The position numbers and the translations under genes were made by a program. The notes below the pieces were generated by a model. That model saw nothing but the letters and a program-made list of their open reading frames with translations. It was not told the DNA's origin and did not search any database. A stretch of 55,425 bases of DNA from Chitinivorax sp. B (GTDB taxonomy: Bacteria; Pseudomonadota; Gammaproteobacteria; Burkholderiales; SCOH01): the NCBI RefSeq assembly GCF_005503445.1, contig NZ_SCOH01000035.1, forward strand, positions 1-55,425, written 5' to 3'. Positions 46,404 to 55,046 of the stretch are shown here, piece after piece; positions within the stretch are counted from its first letter, which is position 1; each line of letters begins with the position of its first letter.

Positions 46404-46844
46404 ATGGCTAAAGAACGATTCCTACCCGTGTTACGAGAACTTGCACGTTGCTATCAGGCATTTGAACTGCATTCGGGCCGGCATATCCGGAGCCTGGGTC
46501 TGACGCCTGCCCAATTCGACATCATTGCCACCTTGGGCAACACCCAAGGTATGAGCTGTGGCGAACTGGGTGAAAAAACATTAATCACCAAAGGCACGCT
46601 GACCGGCGTCATAGACCGCCTGGAAGACAAGGCTTTGGTGGTACGGGAAATCGCCCTCCATGATCGGCGTAGTGTTTTCGTGAAGTTGACGCCAACTGGC
46701 GAGCAGATGTTCGCCGCAATCTTTCCGGATCACTTGGCCTACATCCGCCAAGGGTTCACGGATTTCAGCGACACGGAATTGCAGGATATTCATGCCAAGC
46801 TGATTCGGCTGCGGCAAGCTTTTGATCAAAAGGAACCAAACTGA
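46404..46844 (+). CDS. MarR-family transcriptional regulator
   Basis: A 146-residue winged-helix regulator. The DNA-binding domain covers about residues 30-100: LTPAQFDIIATLGNTQGMSCGEL, the recognition helix ITKGTLTGVIDRLEDKALV, then the wing HDRRSVFVKLTPTGEQMF. N- and C-terminal helices form the dimer interface. It begins an apparent operon with cytochrome b561 and two YceI genes; the next start is 1 base after its stop. A near-repeat ACTAATCGAAACTAAT about 30 bases upstream could be its operator. The ligand is unknown; redox-active phenols or quinones would suit the neighbours. Confidence 0.92.
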   Translation: MAKERFLPVLRELARCYQAFELHSGRHIRSLGLTPAQFDIIATLGNTQGMSCGELGEKTLITKGTLTGVIDRLEDKALVVREIALHDRRSVFVKLTPTGEQMFAAIFPDHLAYIRQGFTDFSDTELQDIHAKLIRLRQAFDQKEPN

Positions 46845-46845
46845 A

Positions 46846-47394
46846 ATGAAGACCTCCACACGTTATGACGGTACACAGATCACCCTGCACTGGCTGATCG
46901 CCATCATGATCATCTGTACCTGGGTGGTCGGCAAGATCATGATGGACCTGCCCTTGTCGCCCACCAAATTCAAGATCATCTCGTACCACAAGTGGTCCGG
47001 CATGACGATCTTCACGCTGGCAGCCATCCGGTTGATCTATCGCCTCGTCAAAGGGGCGCCCGATCTACCAGCCAGCACACCAGCCTGGCAACGGATTGCG
47101 GCCAACGGTACTCATCATCTGCTGTACCTGTTGATGCTGGCCATTCCTTTGAGTGGTTGGCTGATGAGTTCAGCCAAGGGTTTCCCGGTGACTTACCTGG
47201 GTGTATTGCCGATTCCCGATCTGGTCAGCAAGGATGCGAATCTGGGAGAGGTACTTGAAGGTGTGCACGAATGGCTTAACAATGGCTTGCTGTTGTTGCT
47301 ACTGGCCCATGCAGGTGCTGCATTGAAGCACCACTATATTGACCGTGACGACATCCTGGCGCGTATGGTGCCCTGGTTACGTCGCAAAGCTTGA
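46846..47394 (+). CDS. Cytochrome b561 (membrane di-haem)
   Basis: A 182-residue inner-membrane cytochrome of the prokaryotic b561 family. Four hydrophobic segments are seen. Candidate haem histidines are His15 (ITLHWLIAIM), His46 (SYHKWSGM), His88/89 (NGTHHLLYLL) and the last-helix His in LLLLAHAGAALKHHYIDRDD. It moves electrons between ubiquinol and periplasmic acceptors such as superoxide in known cases. ATG 46846 is chosen because AAAAGGAAC lies 6-8 bases upstream, and it nearly abuts the MarR stop. It is followed by YceI genes, a pairing seen widely. Confidence 0.92.
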   Translation: MKTSTRYDGTQITLHWLIAIMIICTWVVGKIMMDLPLSPTKFKIISYHKWSGMTIFTLAAIRLIYRLVKGAPDLPASTPAWQRIAANGTHHLLYLLMLAIPLSGWLMSSAKGFPVTYLGVLPIPDLVSKDANLGEVLEGVHEWLNNGLLLLLLAHAGAALKHHYIDRDDILARMVPWLRRKA

Positions 47395-47421
47395 TCAACC
47401 GCTACAATCTGAGGATTTTCC

Positions 47422-47979
47422 ATGCGTTACCCCGCTACTCTACTCGCCTTGCTGGCCACCGGCGCCATGGCAGCAGCCCATGCCGACACCCCGCTGGTGC
47501 CGGCCAAGAGCGAGATCCGCTTCGGCTTCAAACAGATGAATGTGCCAGTCGAGGGCAAATTCAAGAAATTTGCCGGGACATTTGACTTTGACCCGGCCAA
47601 ACCCGAAGCTGGCAAAGCTGATCTGCAAATCGAACTGGGCAGCATCGACCTGGGCAGCCCGGAAGGTGAGACTGAAGCCAAGGGCAAAGCCTTCTTCAAT
47701 ACTTCAGCGTTTCCACAAGCCCGTTTTGTGGCAACCGGCTTCAAGCCACTGGGTAATAACCGCTATCAGGTCAATGGCAAGCTGACTATCAAGGGCGTCA
47801 GCCGTGATATCAGCGCGCCGTTTACCGTCAAACCGGAAGCCAGCGGCTACACCACTGAAGGCACCGTGACCATTCAACGGCTGTCCTTCAAGATTGGTGA
47901 AGGCGACTGGGCTGATGAAGCTACGTTGTCCAATGATGTACAAGTGAAGTTCAAGCTGGCACTCGCCAAAAAATCGTAA
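47422..47979 (+). CDS. YceI-family periplasmic lipid-binding protein (first copy)
   Basis: A 185-residue secreted protein with a signal peptide ending AAAHA-D. The mature YceI lipocalin-like barrel starts TPLVPAKSEIRFGFKQMNVPVEGKF and continues with ADLQIELGSIDLG, FFNTSAFPQARFVATGF and GKLTIKGVSRDISAPF. In structural homologues the barrel holds a polyisoprenoid such as a quinone. It is clearly divergent from the next YceI gene. A GAGGAT ribosome site supports the start. It follows the cytochrome by 27 bases. Confidence 0.93.
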   Translation: MRYPATLLALLATGAMAAAHADTPLVPAKSEIRFGFKQMNVPVEGKFKKFAGTFDFDPAKPEAGKADLQIELGSIDLGSPEGETEAKGKAFFNTSAFPQARFVATGFKPLGNNRYQVNGKLTIKGVSRDISAPFTVKPEASGYTTEGTVTIQRLSFKIGEGDWADEATLSNDVQVKFKLALAKKS

Positions 47980-48009
47980 TCACAACTTAAACCAATCGGA
48001 GTCACCTAG

Positions 48010-48579
48010 ATGAAAAAAACATTGATCGCCCTCGCTGCCTTCGGCGCCCTGAGCCAAGCCGCCCATGCCGCCCCGGAAACCTACATCAACGACGTCAGCC
48101 ACACCTATGTCAATTTCGAAATCAATCACCTGGGCTTCTCCACCCAGCATGGCCGTTTTGACAAGGTTGACGCAAAAATCGTGATGGACAAGGAAGCCAA
48201 GACTGCGACCGTTGAAGCCAAAATCGATGTTGGCTCACTGTCTTCCGGTTGGAAAAAGCGTGACGACCATGTGAAGGGCGAGGACTTCTTCAATGCAGTC
48301 AAATTCCCCAGCATGGACTTCAAGTCCACCAAAGTAACACTGGATGGCGACAAGATCACCAAGATCGACGGCACGTTGACCTTGCTGGGCGTGACCAAAC
48401 CGATCAGCCTGAATGTGGATTCCTTCGTGTGCAAAGAGCACCCGATGGCCAAGAAAATGGCGTGCGGCGCCAATGCCACCGGCTCGCTCAAGCGTAGCGA
48501 TTTTGGCATGACCACCTACGTACCGAACATCGGTGACGAAGTGAAATTCCAGATCCAGATCGAAGCGTTCAAGCAGTAA
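48010..48579 (+). CDS. YceI-family periplasmic lipid-binding protein (second copy)
   Basis: A 189-residue YceI protein with signal peptide MKKTLIALAAFGALSQAAHA. The mature part has the classic form: HTYVNFEINHLGFSTQHGRF, KIDVGSLSSGWKKRDDHVKG, FFNAVKFPSMDFKS and GVTKPISLNVDSF. This copy is nearer to enterobacterial YceI than the first. It contains two cysteines (in FVCKEH and MACGAN) that could form a disulfide. A CGGAG ribosome site lies before the start, and a strong terminator closes the operon after it. Confidence 0.95.
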   Translation: MKKTLIALAAFGALSQAAHAAPETYINDVSHTYVNFEINHLGFSTQHGRFDKVDAKIVMDKEAKTATVEAKIDVGSLSSGWKKRDDHVKGEDFFNAVKFPSMDFKSTKVTLDGDKITKIDGTLTLLGVTKPISLNVDSFVCKEHPMAKKMACGANATGSLKRSDFGMTTYVPNIGDEVKFQIQIEAFKQ

Positions 48580-48597
48580 ACACGGCAGCACTCAAAC

Positions 48598-48626
48598 AAA
48601 AACGCGGGCATTCAACCCGCGTTTTT
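48598..48626 (+). terminator. Intrinsic terminator after the second yceI
   Basis: Perfect 11-bp stem AAAAACGCGGG/CCCGCGTTTTT with a 7-base loop, U-rich on both strands. It lies 18 bases after the yceI stop and about 60 bases before the end of the convergent FKBP gene, so it may serve both. Confidence 0.92.
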
Positions 48627-48686
48627 GTTTTCAACGTCTTCCCAGCCCTCTGAAAGTCTACAGCCTCACGACAGAAACAACCCATC

Positions 48687-49028
48687 TCAATCATCTCGTG
48701 TCAGTACTTCCAATAATTCGATTTCGAAGATCAAATTCGAGTTGGGCTTGATATGGGCACCAACCTGCCTGTCGCCATAAGCCAGATGTGCCGGCACCAT
48801 CAGTTTTCGCTTCCCCCCGACCTTCATACCCATCAGACCCTGATCCCACCCCTTGATCACGCGGCCAGTCCCAATCACGCATTGGAAAGGCTTGCCACGA
48901 TCATAGGAGGAATCGAACTTGGTCCCGTCCTCCAAAAAACCTACATACTGGGTCGTAATCAAGGCGCCTTTAGCGATTTCCTTACCCTCACCCACTACCA
49001 CATCGATTACTTGCAATTCGTCATTCAT
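48687..49028 (-). CDS. FKBP-type peptidyl-prolyl isomerase
   Basis: A 113-residue minimal FKBP with no signal peptide, so cytoplasmic. Conserved stretches are TTQYVGFLEDGTKFDSSYDRGKP, the pocket strand FQCVIGTGRVIKGWDQGLMGMKVG, KRKLMVPAHLAYGDRQVGAHI and IFEIELLEV. The pocket residues (Tyr, Phe, Asp, Trp, Tyr in their usual places) are intact. ATG 49028 is used; GTG 49031 immediately before it is a nearly equal choice. It is divergent from the iron operon. Confidence 0.93.
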   Translation of the reverse strand: MNDELQVIDVVVGEGKEIAKGALITTQYVGFLEDGTKFDSSYDRGKPFQCVIGTGRVIKGWDQGLMGMKVGGKRKLMVPAHLAYGDRQVGAHIKPNSNLIFEIELLEVLTRDD

Positions 49029-49194
49029 CACACGCTCGCCTTCATTGAATCCCCTGCTGGCCGCTGGTGGCCACCATTTCCGATCATTTTACCGCGCAAT
49101 CACGGTTTTTCGCTGACAGGTGCAACACCGCGCTTCACACAACCGACACCCCACTTCAAACATTTCATTGTTCCAATATGATTATGCACAAGTT

Positions 49195-49213
49195 GATAAT
49201 GAGAATGATTGCT
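49195..49213. promoter_or_regulatory. Fur box upstream of the TonB-dependent receptor
   Basis: GATAATGAGAATGATTGCT matches the 19-base Fur consensus at 14 positions, with the left half and core nearly perfect. It lies 47 bases before the receptor start, where bound Fur would block RNA polymerase when iron is plentiful. Confidence 0.8.
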
Positions 49214-49260
49214 GTTTTAATACAAGGCAAATTTTCACCCCCTATGTATTCAGGAGCATC

Positions 49261-51387
49261 ATGTTCAATCTCAAGCCCGGCGTTCAGGCTGTGTCTATGG
49301 CGCTGGCCACATTGGTAACGCTTACATCCTTAGCACAAGCGGATGAAACCGTATTACCAACGGTTTCCGTCAATGCACAGACCAGTGGCAACACCCCAAT
49401 CGATCAATACCGGGCCAAACGTGCCGGCAATGGCGCACTGGGAACACGCGACCTGCTGGAGACACCGTTTTCGATCAATGTCGTGACACAAGCCATGATC
49501 GAAAACCGTCAAGCCACCCAAATCTCGGATGTGTTCAAAGCGGATGCGGGTGTCACGCCATTGTCGGATAACGTCATCAGCGAATCTTCCGGTATCGCGA
49601 TTCGTGGTTTGCAGCTCAGCCTGCTGGATGGCTTCAAGATCGACGGCCTGGCCATCCCGAACTGGGGGGCAGACTTGCCACTGGAGCATTTCGAACGCAT
49701 TGACTTGCTGAAAGGGGCATCAGGTTTTCTACATGGCTTCGGCACACCGGGCGGCATTGCCAATTTCGTGCTCAAACGCCCGACGAATCAGCCATACGCC
49801 AGTGTGGAAATGGGTTATGCCAGCAAAGGAGTCTTCAAGGTTCAGGGCGATCTGGGTGGGCGTATTGACAATGGCCGTCTCGGCTATCGGTTGAATGCGG
49901 TGCACGAAGGAGGTGACACCTTTGTCGATGACGGCAACATCAAACGCGATTCCGCCTCGCTGGCACTGGACGTGCAACTGGCGCCCAACGTCCGCTGGTC
50001 AGTGGATGCGCTATATCAAAAACGCCGAGTGGATGCGGCCTATTATGGGGTGGTACTGGCACACAATTGGGGGATGAGCCCGACACCGGTCCAAGTGCCC
50101 AGCCCCTTTGATGGCAGCAAACGCCTGGCACAGGATTTCACCTATTACGAGACCAAATTCAAAGTTGCCGGTACCGAGCTGTTATGGGCATTGAATACCG
50201 ACTGGAACGTACGCTTGTCCTATCGCCACAGTACCCAGGATCGCCTCAACGCCGACAGCGGTATCGTGGTGCTCGACAATGCCGGTAATTACGCGGAACA
50301 ACAGTACGCCACACTGTCGCGTTACCGCTATCAGCATGCCCAGGCCATGGTAAACGGCCGGGCCAACACCGGTGAACTGCAGCACGAACTGAACATGGGC
50401 GTATCCTGGCAGCAATTGCCTCAGCAATACCCCGGCGTGTTTGGTGAAGCCACCCTGGGCGTGGGTAATCTGCACAACATTGTTCGCTTTCCCGATCCGC
50501 ACCAATCGATCGACCAGAATCTGCACAAAACACGTGAATATAGCCAGAAAGCGGTATTCGCCAGCGACACCATCCGGTTCAACGAACAGTGGTCAACCAT
50601 CGCTGGCTTGCGCTATACCAAGTATTCGCAGCAGACCTATGATGGCCAGGGTAACGAGCAAACGCGTTACCGCAAAAATCCGGTCACCCCGACATTGGCA
50701 GTCATTTATAAGCCTGCTGCCGATCTCGCCTTGTACGGCAGCTATATCGAATCACTTGAAGCCGGCGGCACGGCCCCGCAGACCGCCATCAACCGCGACG
50801 AAGTCTTTGAACCGCTGAAAAGCCGCCAATACGAGCTGGGTGGCAAATTGACCCGTGCCCAGTGGAGCGCCAACGCTGCCCTGTTCCGGGTTGAGCGCGG
50901 GTTGGAATACCAACGTAACGATGGCTACTACGTGCAACAAGGCCGCGTCAACTACCAAGGGTTGGAGCTGGAAGGAAAAACCCAATTGGGTGACTGGACC
51001 CTGGCTGGTGGTGCCATGTGGCTGAATGCCAAGCATGCCGAGGCCGGCGCCGATGTGCAGGGCAAGCGCGCCGAAGGAACACCACACTTCCAGGCCAAAC
51101 TCTATACGGAATACGCCTTGCCTCAAGTGCGTGGCCTGGCGTTGACTGGTGGCGCGCAGTACGTTGGCAGCCGTCCGTTGGAGGCGAATAACACCACGCA
51201 GATCGACAGCTTCCGTACTTTTGACCTGGGTGCGCGCTACACCACACGTTATGACAACCATAAAGTGATCTTCCGCCTGAATGTCGACAATGTCACCAAT
51301 GAAAAGTACTGGATGCCAAGTTGGGGCAGTTTGTTGGTATCCGGTGCACCGCGTACGGTCAAAGCCAGTGCGCAAGTCGTGTTTTAA
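49261..51387 (+). CDS. TonB-dependent ferric-siderophore receptor
   Basis: A 708-residue outer-membrane receptor. The signal peptide ends near SLAQA-D (residue 27). A TonB box-like stretch LPTVSVNAQ follows. The plug domain runs from about 55 to 170 (LLETPFSINVVTQAMIENRQ, GIAIRGLQLSLLDGFKIDGL, IDLLKGASGFLHGFGTPGG). The 22-strand barrel ends in the usual aromatic residue (VKASAQVVF). There is no STN signalling domain. AGGAG precedes ATG 49261, which begins the signal peptide; the longer frame is unsupported. A Fur box upstream and iron-uptake helpers downstream make an iron-siderophore substrate likely, though which siderophore cannot be read. Confidence 0.94.
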   Translation: MFNLKPGVQAVSMALATLVTLTSLAQADETVLPTVSVNAQTSGNTPIDQYRAKRAGNGALGTRDLLETPFSINVVTQAMIENRQATQISDVFKADAGVTPLSDNVISESSGIAIRGLQLSLLDGFKIDGLAIPNWGADLPLEHFERIDLLKGASGFLHGFGTPGGIANFVLKRPTNQPYASVEMGYASKGVFKVQGDLGGRIDNGRLGYRLNAVHEGGDTFVDDGNIKRDSASLALDVQLAPNVRWSVDALYQKRRVDAAYYGVVLAHNWGMSPTPVQVPSPFDGSKRLAQDFTYYETKFKVAGTELLWALNTDWNVRLSYRHSTQDRLNADSGIVVLDNAGNYAEQQYATLSRYRYQHAQAMVNGRANTGELQHELNMGVSWQQLPQQYPGVFGEATLGVGNLHNIVRFPDPHQSIDQNLHKTREYSQKAVFASDTIRFNEQWSTIAGLRYTKYSQQTYDGQGNEQTRYRKNPVTPTLAVIYKPAADLALYGSYIESLEAGGTAPQTAINRDEVFEPLKSRQYELGGKLTRAQWSANAALFRVERGLEYQRNDGYYVQQGRVNYQGLELEGKTQLGDWTLAGGAMWLNAKHAEAGADVQGKRAEGTPHFQAKLYTEYALPQVRGLALTGGAQYVGSRPLEANNTTQIDSFRTFDLGARYTTRYDNHKVIFRLNVDNVTNEKYWMPSWGSLLVSGAPRTVKASAQVVF

Positions 51388-51542
51388 ACCACAGGCTTAC
51401 CAGCGGTCGTCACAAACAGCTGGTGCCTGACCACACCTGACCTACCCCTAAGCCCGGCGGAAGACAGCCAATTCTTTGCTGCCATCAGTCGAGCCGTGTC
51501 GTACAGGGTAGCGTGTATTGCCCAACAGGAAGCTATGCTCAA

Positions 51543-51869
51543 ATGGACCCCGAGATCGAACAATTCCCCGCCACCATCACAAAGCAGGATGGCACGTCAC
51601 GCTGGCAGGTCACCTCACGCGTGATGGCCGCCATCGTCGGTGGCTATGGCTTTGCATATGGCGCTACAGCCTTTTTGACTGCCTATTTACCCATGTCGCG
51701 TGTCAATCGGGTCGTCACTGCCAGCATGTTGTGCTTTATCTTCTACTGTGCAGGCATCCTGTATGCGTTTGCCTGTCGCAGTACCTGGCGAGCCTGGGGC
51801 ATGCTGGTGTTGTCCAGCATTCTGTTGTCGGCGGCGGCCATGCTGCCAGGGCTGGGAGTACGGCCATGA
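51543..51869 (+). CDS. DUF3649 small membrane protein of the iron operon
   Basis: A 108-residue inner-membrane protein with three hydrophobic segments. The stretch SRVMAAIVGGYGFAYGATAFLTAYLP and the later FYCAGILYAFACRSTWRAWGMLVLSS match the DUF3649 pattern found beside PepSY proteins in iron-uptake loci. ATG 51543 is chosen; a GTG at 51513 is possible. Its stop overlaps the PepSY start by 4 bases (ATGA), so the two are translationally coupled. Its biochemical function is unknown. Confidence 0.82.
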   Translation: MDPEIEQFPATITKQDGTSRWQVTSRVMAAIVGGYGFAYGATAFLTAYLPMSRVNRVVTASMLCFIFYCAGILYAFACRSTWRAWGMLVLSSILLSAAAMLPGLGVRP

Positions 51870-53389
51870 AGCGCACCTTCACCCAAACCATGGCTTGGCT
51901 GCACACCTGGTGTGGCTTACTGATCGGCTGGCTGTTGTTTGTGATTTTCGTGGGTGGCACGCTGGCCTGTTTCGACAAGGAGCTGAATCACTGGATGCGC
52001 CCAGCCGCACATGGTGCAGCCTCCACCCAGGTCAATTACGATCAGGCAGCGGCTCAATTACACCGCATCATGCCCAATGCCCATGCCTGGTACATCAATC
52101 CCCCCAATGAGCGTGAACCGACAACCAGCATCGGCTGGTTCAATGAGGGCGAAACATTCCAGCGCCGTGCGCTCTCACCGGTCGATGGTCAACTGTTGCC
52201 CGATACGGCGGGCGGCAATTTCTTCTTTGAACTGCATTACAACCTGCATGCGGGTACGATTGGACTCTACATCGTCGGCATCGCCGGCATGATGATGCTG
52301 GTAGCACTGGTAACCGGCATCATCATTCACAAGCGCATTTTCAAGGATTTCTTCACCTTCCGCCCGCAAGCCTCACGGCAACGGTCCTGGCTGGATGCCC
52401 ATAACGTCACCGCCGTGCTGGGCCTGCCATTTCATCTATTGATCGCCTACACCGGCTTGATGATTTTTGTTGTCTATTACATGCAGGCGGGTGTGCATGT
52501 TGCCTATCAGGGGGACAGCACGCGCTTCTTCAATGAAGTATCACAAGGGTTCGAGCGAGAGGAACAGCACCAGCCACTGCCCAAGCTGGCATCGCTGGAC
52601 CGCATGGTAGCGGCGGCGCAACAGCATTGGCAGCAAAGCGACATTCTGTGGGTGGGTATTCATCATCCCAACGATACCAGTGCCACGGTTGAAGTTCGCG
52701 CACGCCGGCCGCAGCATGTTGCCTGGTCAGAAACCAGCCTGTATTACGATGGCGTGACAGGGCAACTGCTCAAGGAAAAACCCGAGCTGGACACCGCCTA
52801 CCATGTCTATACCTTCATGGGCGGCCTGCACATGGCCCAATTTGGTGGTGCCATGGTTCGTTGGTTGTACTTGCTGATGGGCGCTGCCGGTTGCGTCATG
52901 ATTGCCAGCGGCCTGACCGTCTGGCTGGAAAAACGTAGCAAGCGTACCGTGCAATCCACCGGTTTCAAACTGGTGCGAGCACTGAATATCGGGGTTGTGG
53001 GTGGCATGCTGGTGGCGGTGGCGGCCTATTTCTGGGGAAATCGGTTATTACCCGCCGGGCTCGCCAATCGCAACGGGCTGGAGATGCAAGTGTTTTTCGT
53101 CAGCTGGCTGGTTGCGGCCACTTGGGGCCTGATCCGCGCCCGACAAGGACAGCCATGGTCGGAACTGCTGGGGCTGGCTGCCATATTGTTGCTCGGCCTA
53201 CCGGTATTGAACGGTCTGACGACCACCCATAGTCATCTACTGGTGACGATTCCTCAAGGCATCTGGTCATTGGCCCTGGTGGACCTGACCATGCTGTTGA
53301 CCGGCATGCTGCTGGCCTTGCTTGCCTGGCGCTTGCGCACCGCCCGTCAACACACTGCTGCCCCTTTGGCACAACCGGTTCACGCATAA
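51866..53389 (+). CDS. PepSY-domain membrane protein, probable ferric-siderophore reductase
   Basis: A 507-residue inner-membrane protein of the PepSY_TM family. It begins MAWLHTWCGLLIGWLLFVIFVGG, with a periplasmic PepSY region, then FELHYNLHAGTIGLYIVGIAG and WLDAHNVTAVLGLPFHLLIAYTG, where conserved histidines (HTW, ELHYNLH, DAHN, PFH) could bind haem. A second periplasmic part and a group of helices follow in the C-terminal third. Related proteins, such as FoxB and FpvG of pseudomonads, reduce ferric siderophores in the periplasm to release iron. Its place in this operon fits that role; this is inference. Confidence 0.9.
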   Translation: MKRTFTQTMAWLHTWCGLLIGWLLFVIFVGGTLACFDKELNHWMRPAAHGAASTQVNYDQAAAQLHRIMPNAHAWYINPPNEREPTTSIGWFNEGETFQRRALSPVDGQLLPDTAGGNFFFELHYNLHAGTIGLYIVGIAGMMMLVALVTGIIIHKRIFKDFFTFRPQASRQRSWLDAHNVTAVLGLPFHLLIAYTGLMIFVVYYMQAGVHVAYQGDSTRFFNEVSQGFEREEQHQPLPKLASLDRMVAAAQQHWQQSDILWVGIHHPNDTSATVEVRARRPQHVAWSETSLYYDGVTGQLLKEKPELDTAYHVYTFMGGLHMAQFGGAMVRWLYLLMGAAGCVMIASGLTVWLEKRSKRTVQSTGFKLVRALNIGVVGGMLVAVAAYFWGNRLLPAGLANRNGLEMQVFFVSWLVAATWGLIRARQGQPWSELLGLAAILLLGLPVLNGLTTTHSHLLVTIPQGIWSLALVDLTMLLTGMLLALLAWRLRTARQHTAAPLAQPVHA

Positions 53390-53398
53390 GGATTCATC

Positions 53399-53734
53399 AT
53401 GTGGTTACTGTTTTTTGCACTTTGCCTGACCAGTTTCACACTGCTGGCGCTAGGGATGCCTCGGCATTTCAAGACAACAATCGGACGCGAACCCACTCCA
53501 TTCTTATCGACGTTCTGCAAATTGGCCGGTTGGAGCGGGCTGGCGGTTGCCTTGTGGGGATGCATTGGCTGGCAAGGCGTACAGATCGGCCCGGTGATCT
53601 GGACCGCCTGCATGATACTCGGCGGCCTGCTGCTGGTCATGGTCCTGCTGCCGTTCCAGTTGAACCGCATCAAGTGGCTGGCTTGGCTGCATCCTGCTTT
53701 GGCATTGGGAAGCTTATTAGCATCTATGACCTAA
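53399..53734 (+). CDS. DUF3325 small membrane protein of the iron operon
   Basis: A 111-residue protein with three hydrophobic segments. The stretch LALGMPRHFKTTIGREP, a histidine flanked by basic residues after the first helix, and the tail LLPFQLNRIKWLAWLHP fit the DUF3325 pattern. It follows the PepSY gene by 9 bases with an AAGGA ribosome site and closes the operon. DUF3325 and DUF3649 proteins regularly accompany PepSY reductases, but their task is not known. Confidence 0.82.
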   Translation: MWLLFFALCLTSFTLLALGMPRHFKTTIGREPTPFLSTFCKLAGWSGLAVALWGCIGWQGVQIGPVIWTACMILGGLLLVMVLLPFQLNRIKWLAWLHPALALGSLLASMT

Positions 53735-53849
53735 AACGCGAGCCATGAATCCATGTCACCAAAACCTAACCTACAGCTAATTGGGGCAAGGACCAAAGCA
53801 GGCCCCATCCAAGGCTTTGGCTGATTCCGATACAACCAATACCCGGAAT

Positions 53850-54059
53850 TTATGGTTTGTCGCTGATCGTCGCAGGCAAAAATCCAAATCGCATCGCCCG
53901 CAAATCCAGCACCACCGTACCACTGGTAAAAGGCCGATTCCCGATCACGCCAGCCATCTCAGTGGTATGTTCACCCCATTCAGCCGCGCTGCGATCACAG
54001 CGATAGGCTCGCCAATCAACAAGCGACAAACCTGCAATGCGACACACAATGATTTTCAC
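53850..54059 (-). pseudogene. Degenerate partial copy of the retropepsin-like C-terminus
   Basis: A 69-residue frame whose last 35 residues repeat the end of the neighbouring gene: GNRPFTSGTVVLDLRAMRFGFLP here against SNTPFVSGTVVLDMQAMRFGYVP there. The part before also aligns loosely (VCRIAGLSLVDWRAYRCD... with YCVTASGSQPLTIVSSVKAKW...QCD). No aspartate active site or signal peptide remains. Its GTG start overlaps the stop of the full gene (GTGA), so it could still be translated by coupling. I read it as the remnant of a tandem duplication with most of the first copy deleted. Confidence 0.7.
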
Positions 54060-54997
54060 TGCATCGTATGGTTTGATTGGGTCAGTGGGGCAACTGCCGC
54101 AGTTGAATTAGGCACATAACCAAACCGCATTGCCTGCATATCAAGTACGACCGTGCCGCTTACAAAGGGGGTATTGCTCACGATGCCGCTATGCTCAAAG
54201 CTGCTGGTATCGCACTGCTTGCCGGTCCATTTCGCTTTCACACTGGATACGATGGTCAACGGTTGGCTGCCAGATGCAGTAACACAGTACAAAGGTTTAC
54301 CAAAACGATATCCCAGCTGGCTCTTGGGTTGCTCGTTGGTGATCAACCCTAATTTCTTCAGTTGTGCCCAGCTGGATGCATTCAATGCCAAATCCACCGC
54401 CGCGCCTGTATCAAACATCAGGTTGGCCAGTTTGTAGTCGCCAATGGTCGCATCAATCAGCAGCTTCATATTGGTGTTGATCGTCATGGGCCCAAAACTT
54501 GCCCGTGAAGTGACGGCACTGAGTACTGCATCATTGGCCTGATCTGCCACATAAAGCTGCTTGGCTGGGTAATCAATCAGCGTGATTGAACCGGCAAGCA
54601 TATCCATGCCAATCGAACCAATTTTCAGGCAACCGGCCTCCTCTATCCAACCACCGCCGTCCATCTCGACAAACAACTGGCGGCGGGTGCGACGACCTAT
54701 TGTTTCAACACCATCCATAAATAGAATATTGGGCAAACGCGCGGTAGTGGGCGTATAGGCGATGTATGGAATCTTGTTTTGATCGAGCACGGCCCGATTG
54801 ATCAGCGAGTGATCCGCCCCGGTGTCCACCTGTAAACACAAGGGCTTGGCGTCGTAGCCGTTGACTTTGACAGGCGCAAACAAAATGGCACTGTCACCTG
54901 CAGCTTTTAATACGTGCAGCGGGGTCCAATCTGCAGCCGATAGAGAGCCCGACAACAATGGCAATGTTAATGCCAATATGTGAATGATCTTATTCAT
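54056..54997 (-). CDS. Secreted retropepsin-like aspartic protease, two-lobed
   Basis: A 313-residue protein with signal peptide MNKIIHILALTLPLLSGSLSA. Two DTG active-site motifs are present: Asp58 in LQVDTGADHSL and Asp196 in LMFDTGAAVDLAL, each in a retropepsin-like lobe. The second lobe ends in TPFVSGTVVLDMQAMRFGYV. Two DTG motifs in one chain give a pepsin-like pseudo-dimer, unusual among bacterial retropepsin proteins, which normally have one. Family level is reasonably sure; actual protease activity and target are not known. It lies between a degenerate copy of its tail and a gene fragment next to an IS element. Confidence 0.8.
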   Translation of the reverse strand: MNKIIHILALTLPLLSGSLSAADWTPLHVLKAAGDSAILFAPVKVNGYDAKPLCLQVDTGADHSLINRAVLDQNKIPYIAYTPTTARLPNILFMDGVETIGRRTRRQLFVEMDGGGWIEEAGCLKIGSIGMDMLAGSITLIDYPAKQLYVADQANDAVLSAVTSRASFGPMTINTNMKLLIDATIGDYKLANLMFDTGAAVDLALNASSWAQLKKLGLITNEQPKSQLGYRFGKPLYCVTASGSQPLTIVSSVKAKWTGKQCDTSSFEHSGIVSNTPFVSGTVVLDMQAMRFGYVPNSTAAVAPLTQSNHTMQ

Positions 54998-55046
54998 GAA
55001 ACCACGCTAATTGGGATGATTTATTTAACCGCTGATCCACCGAACG

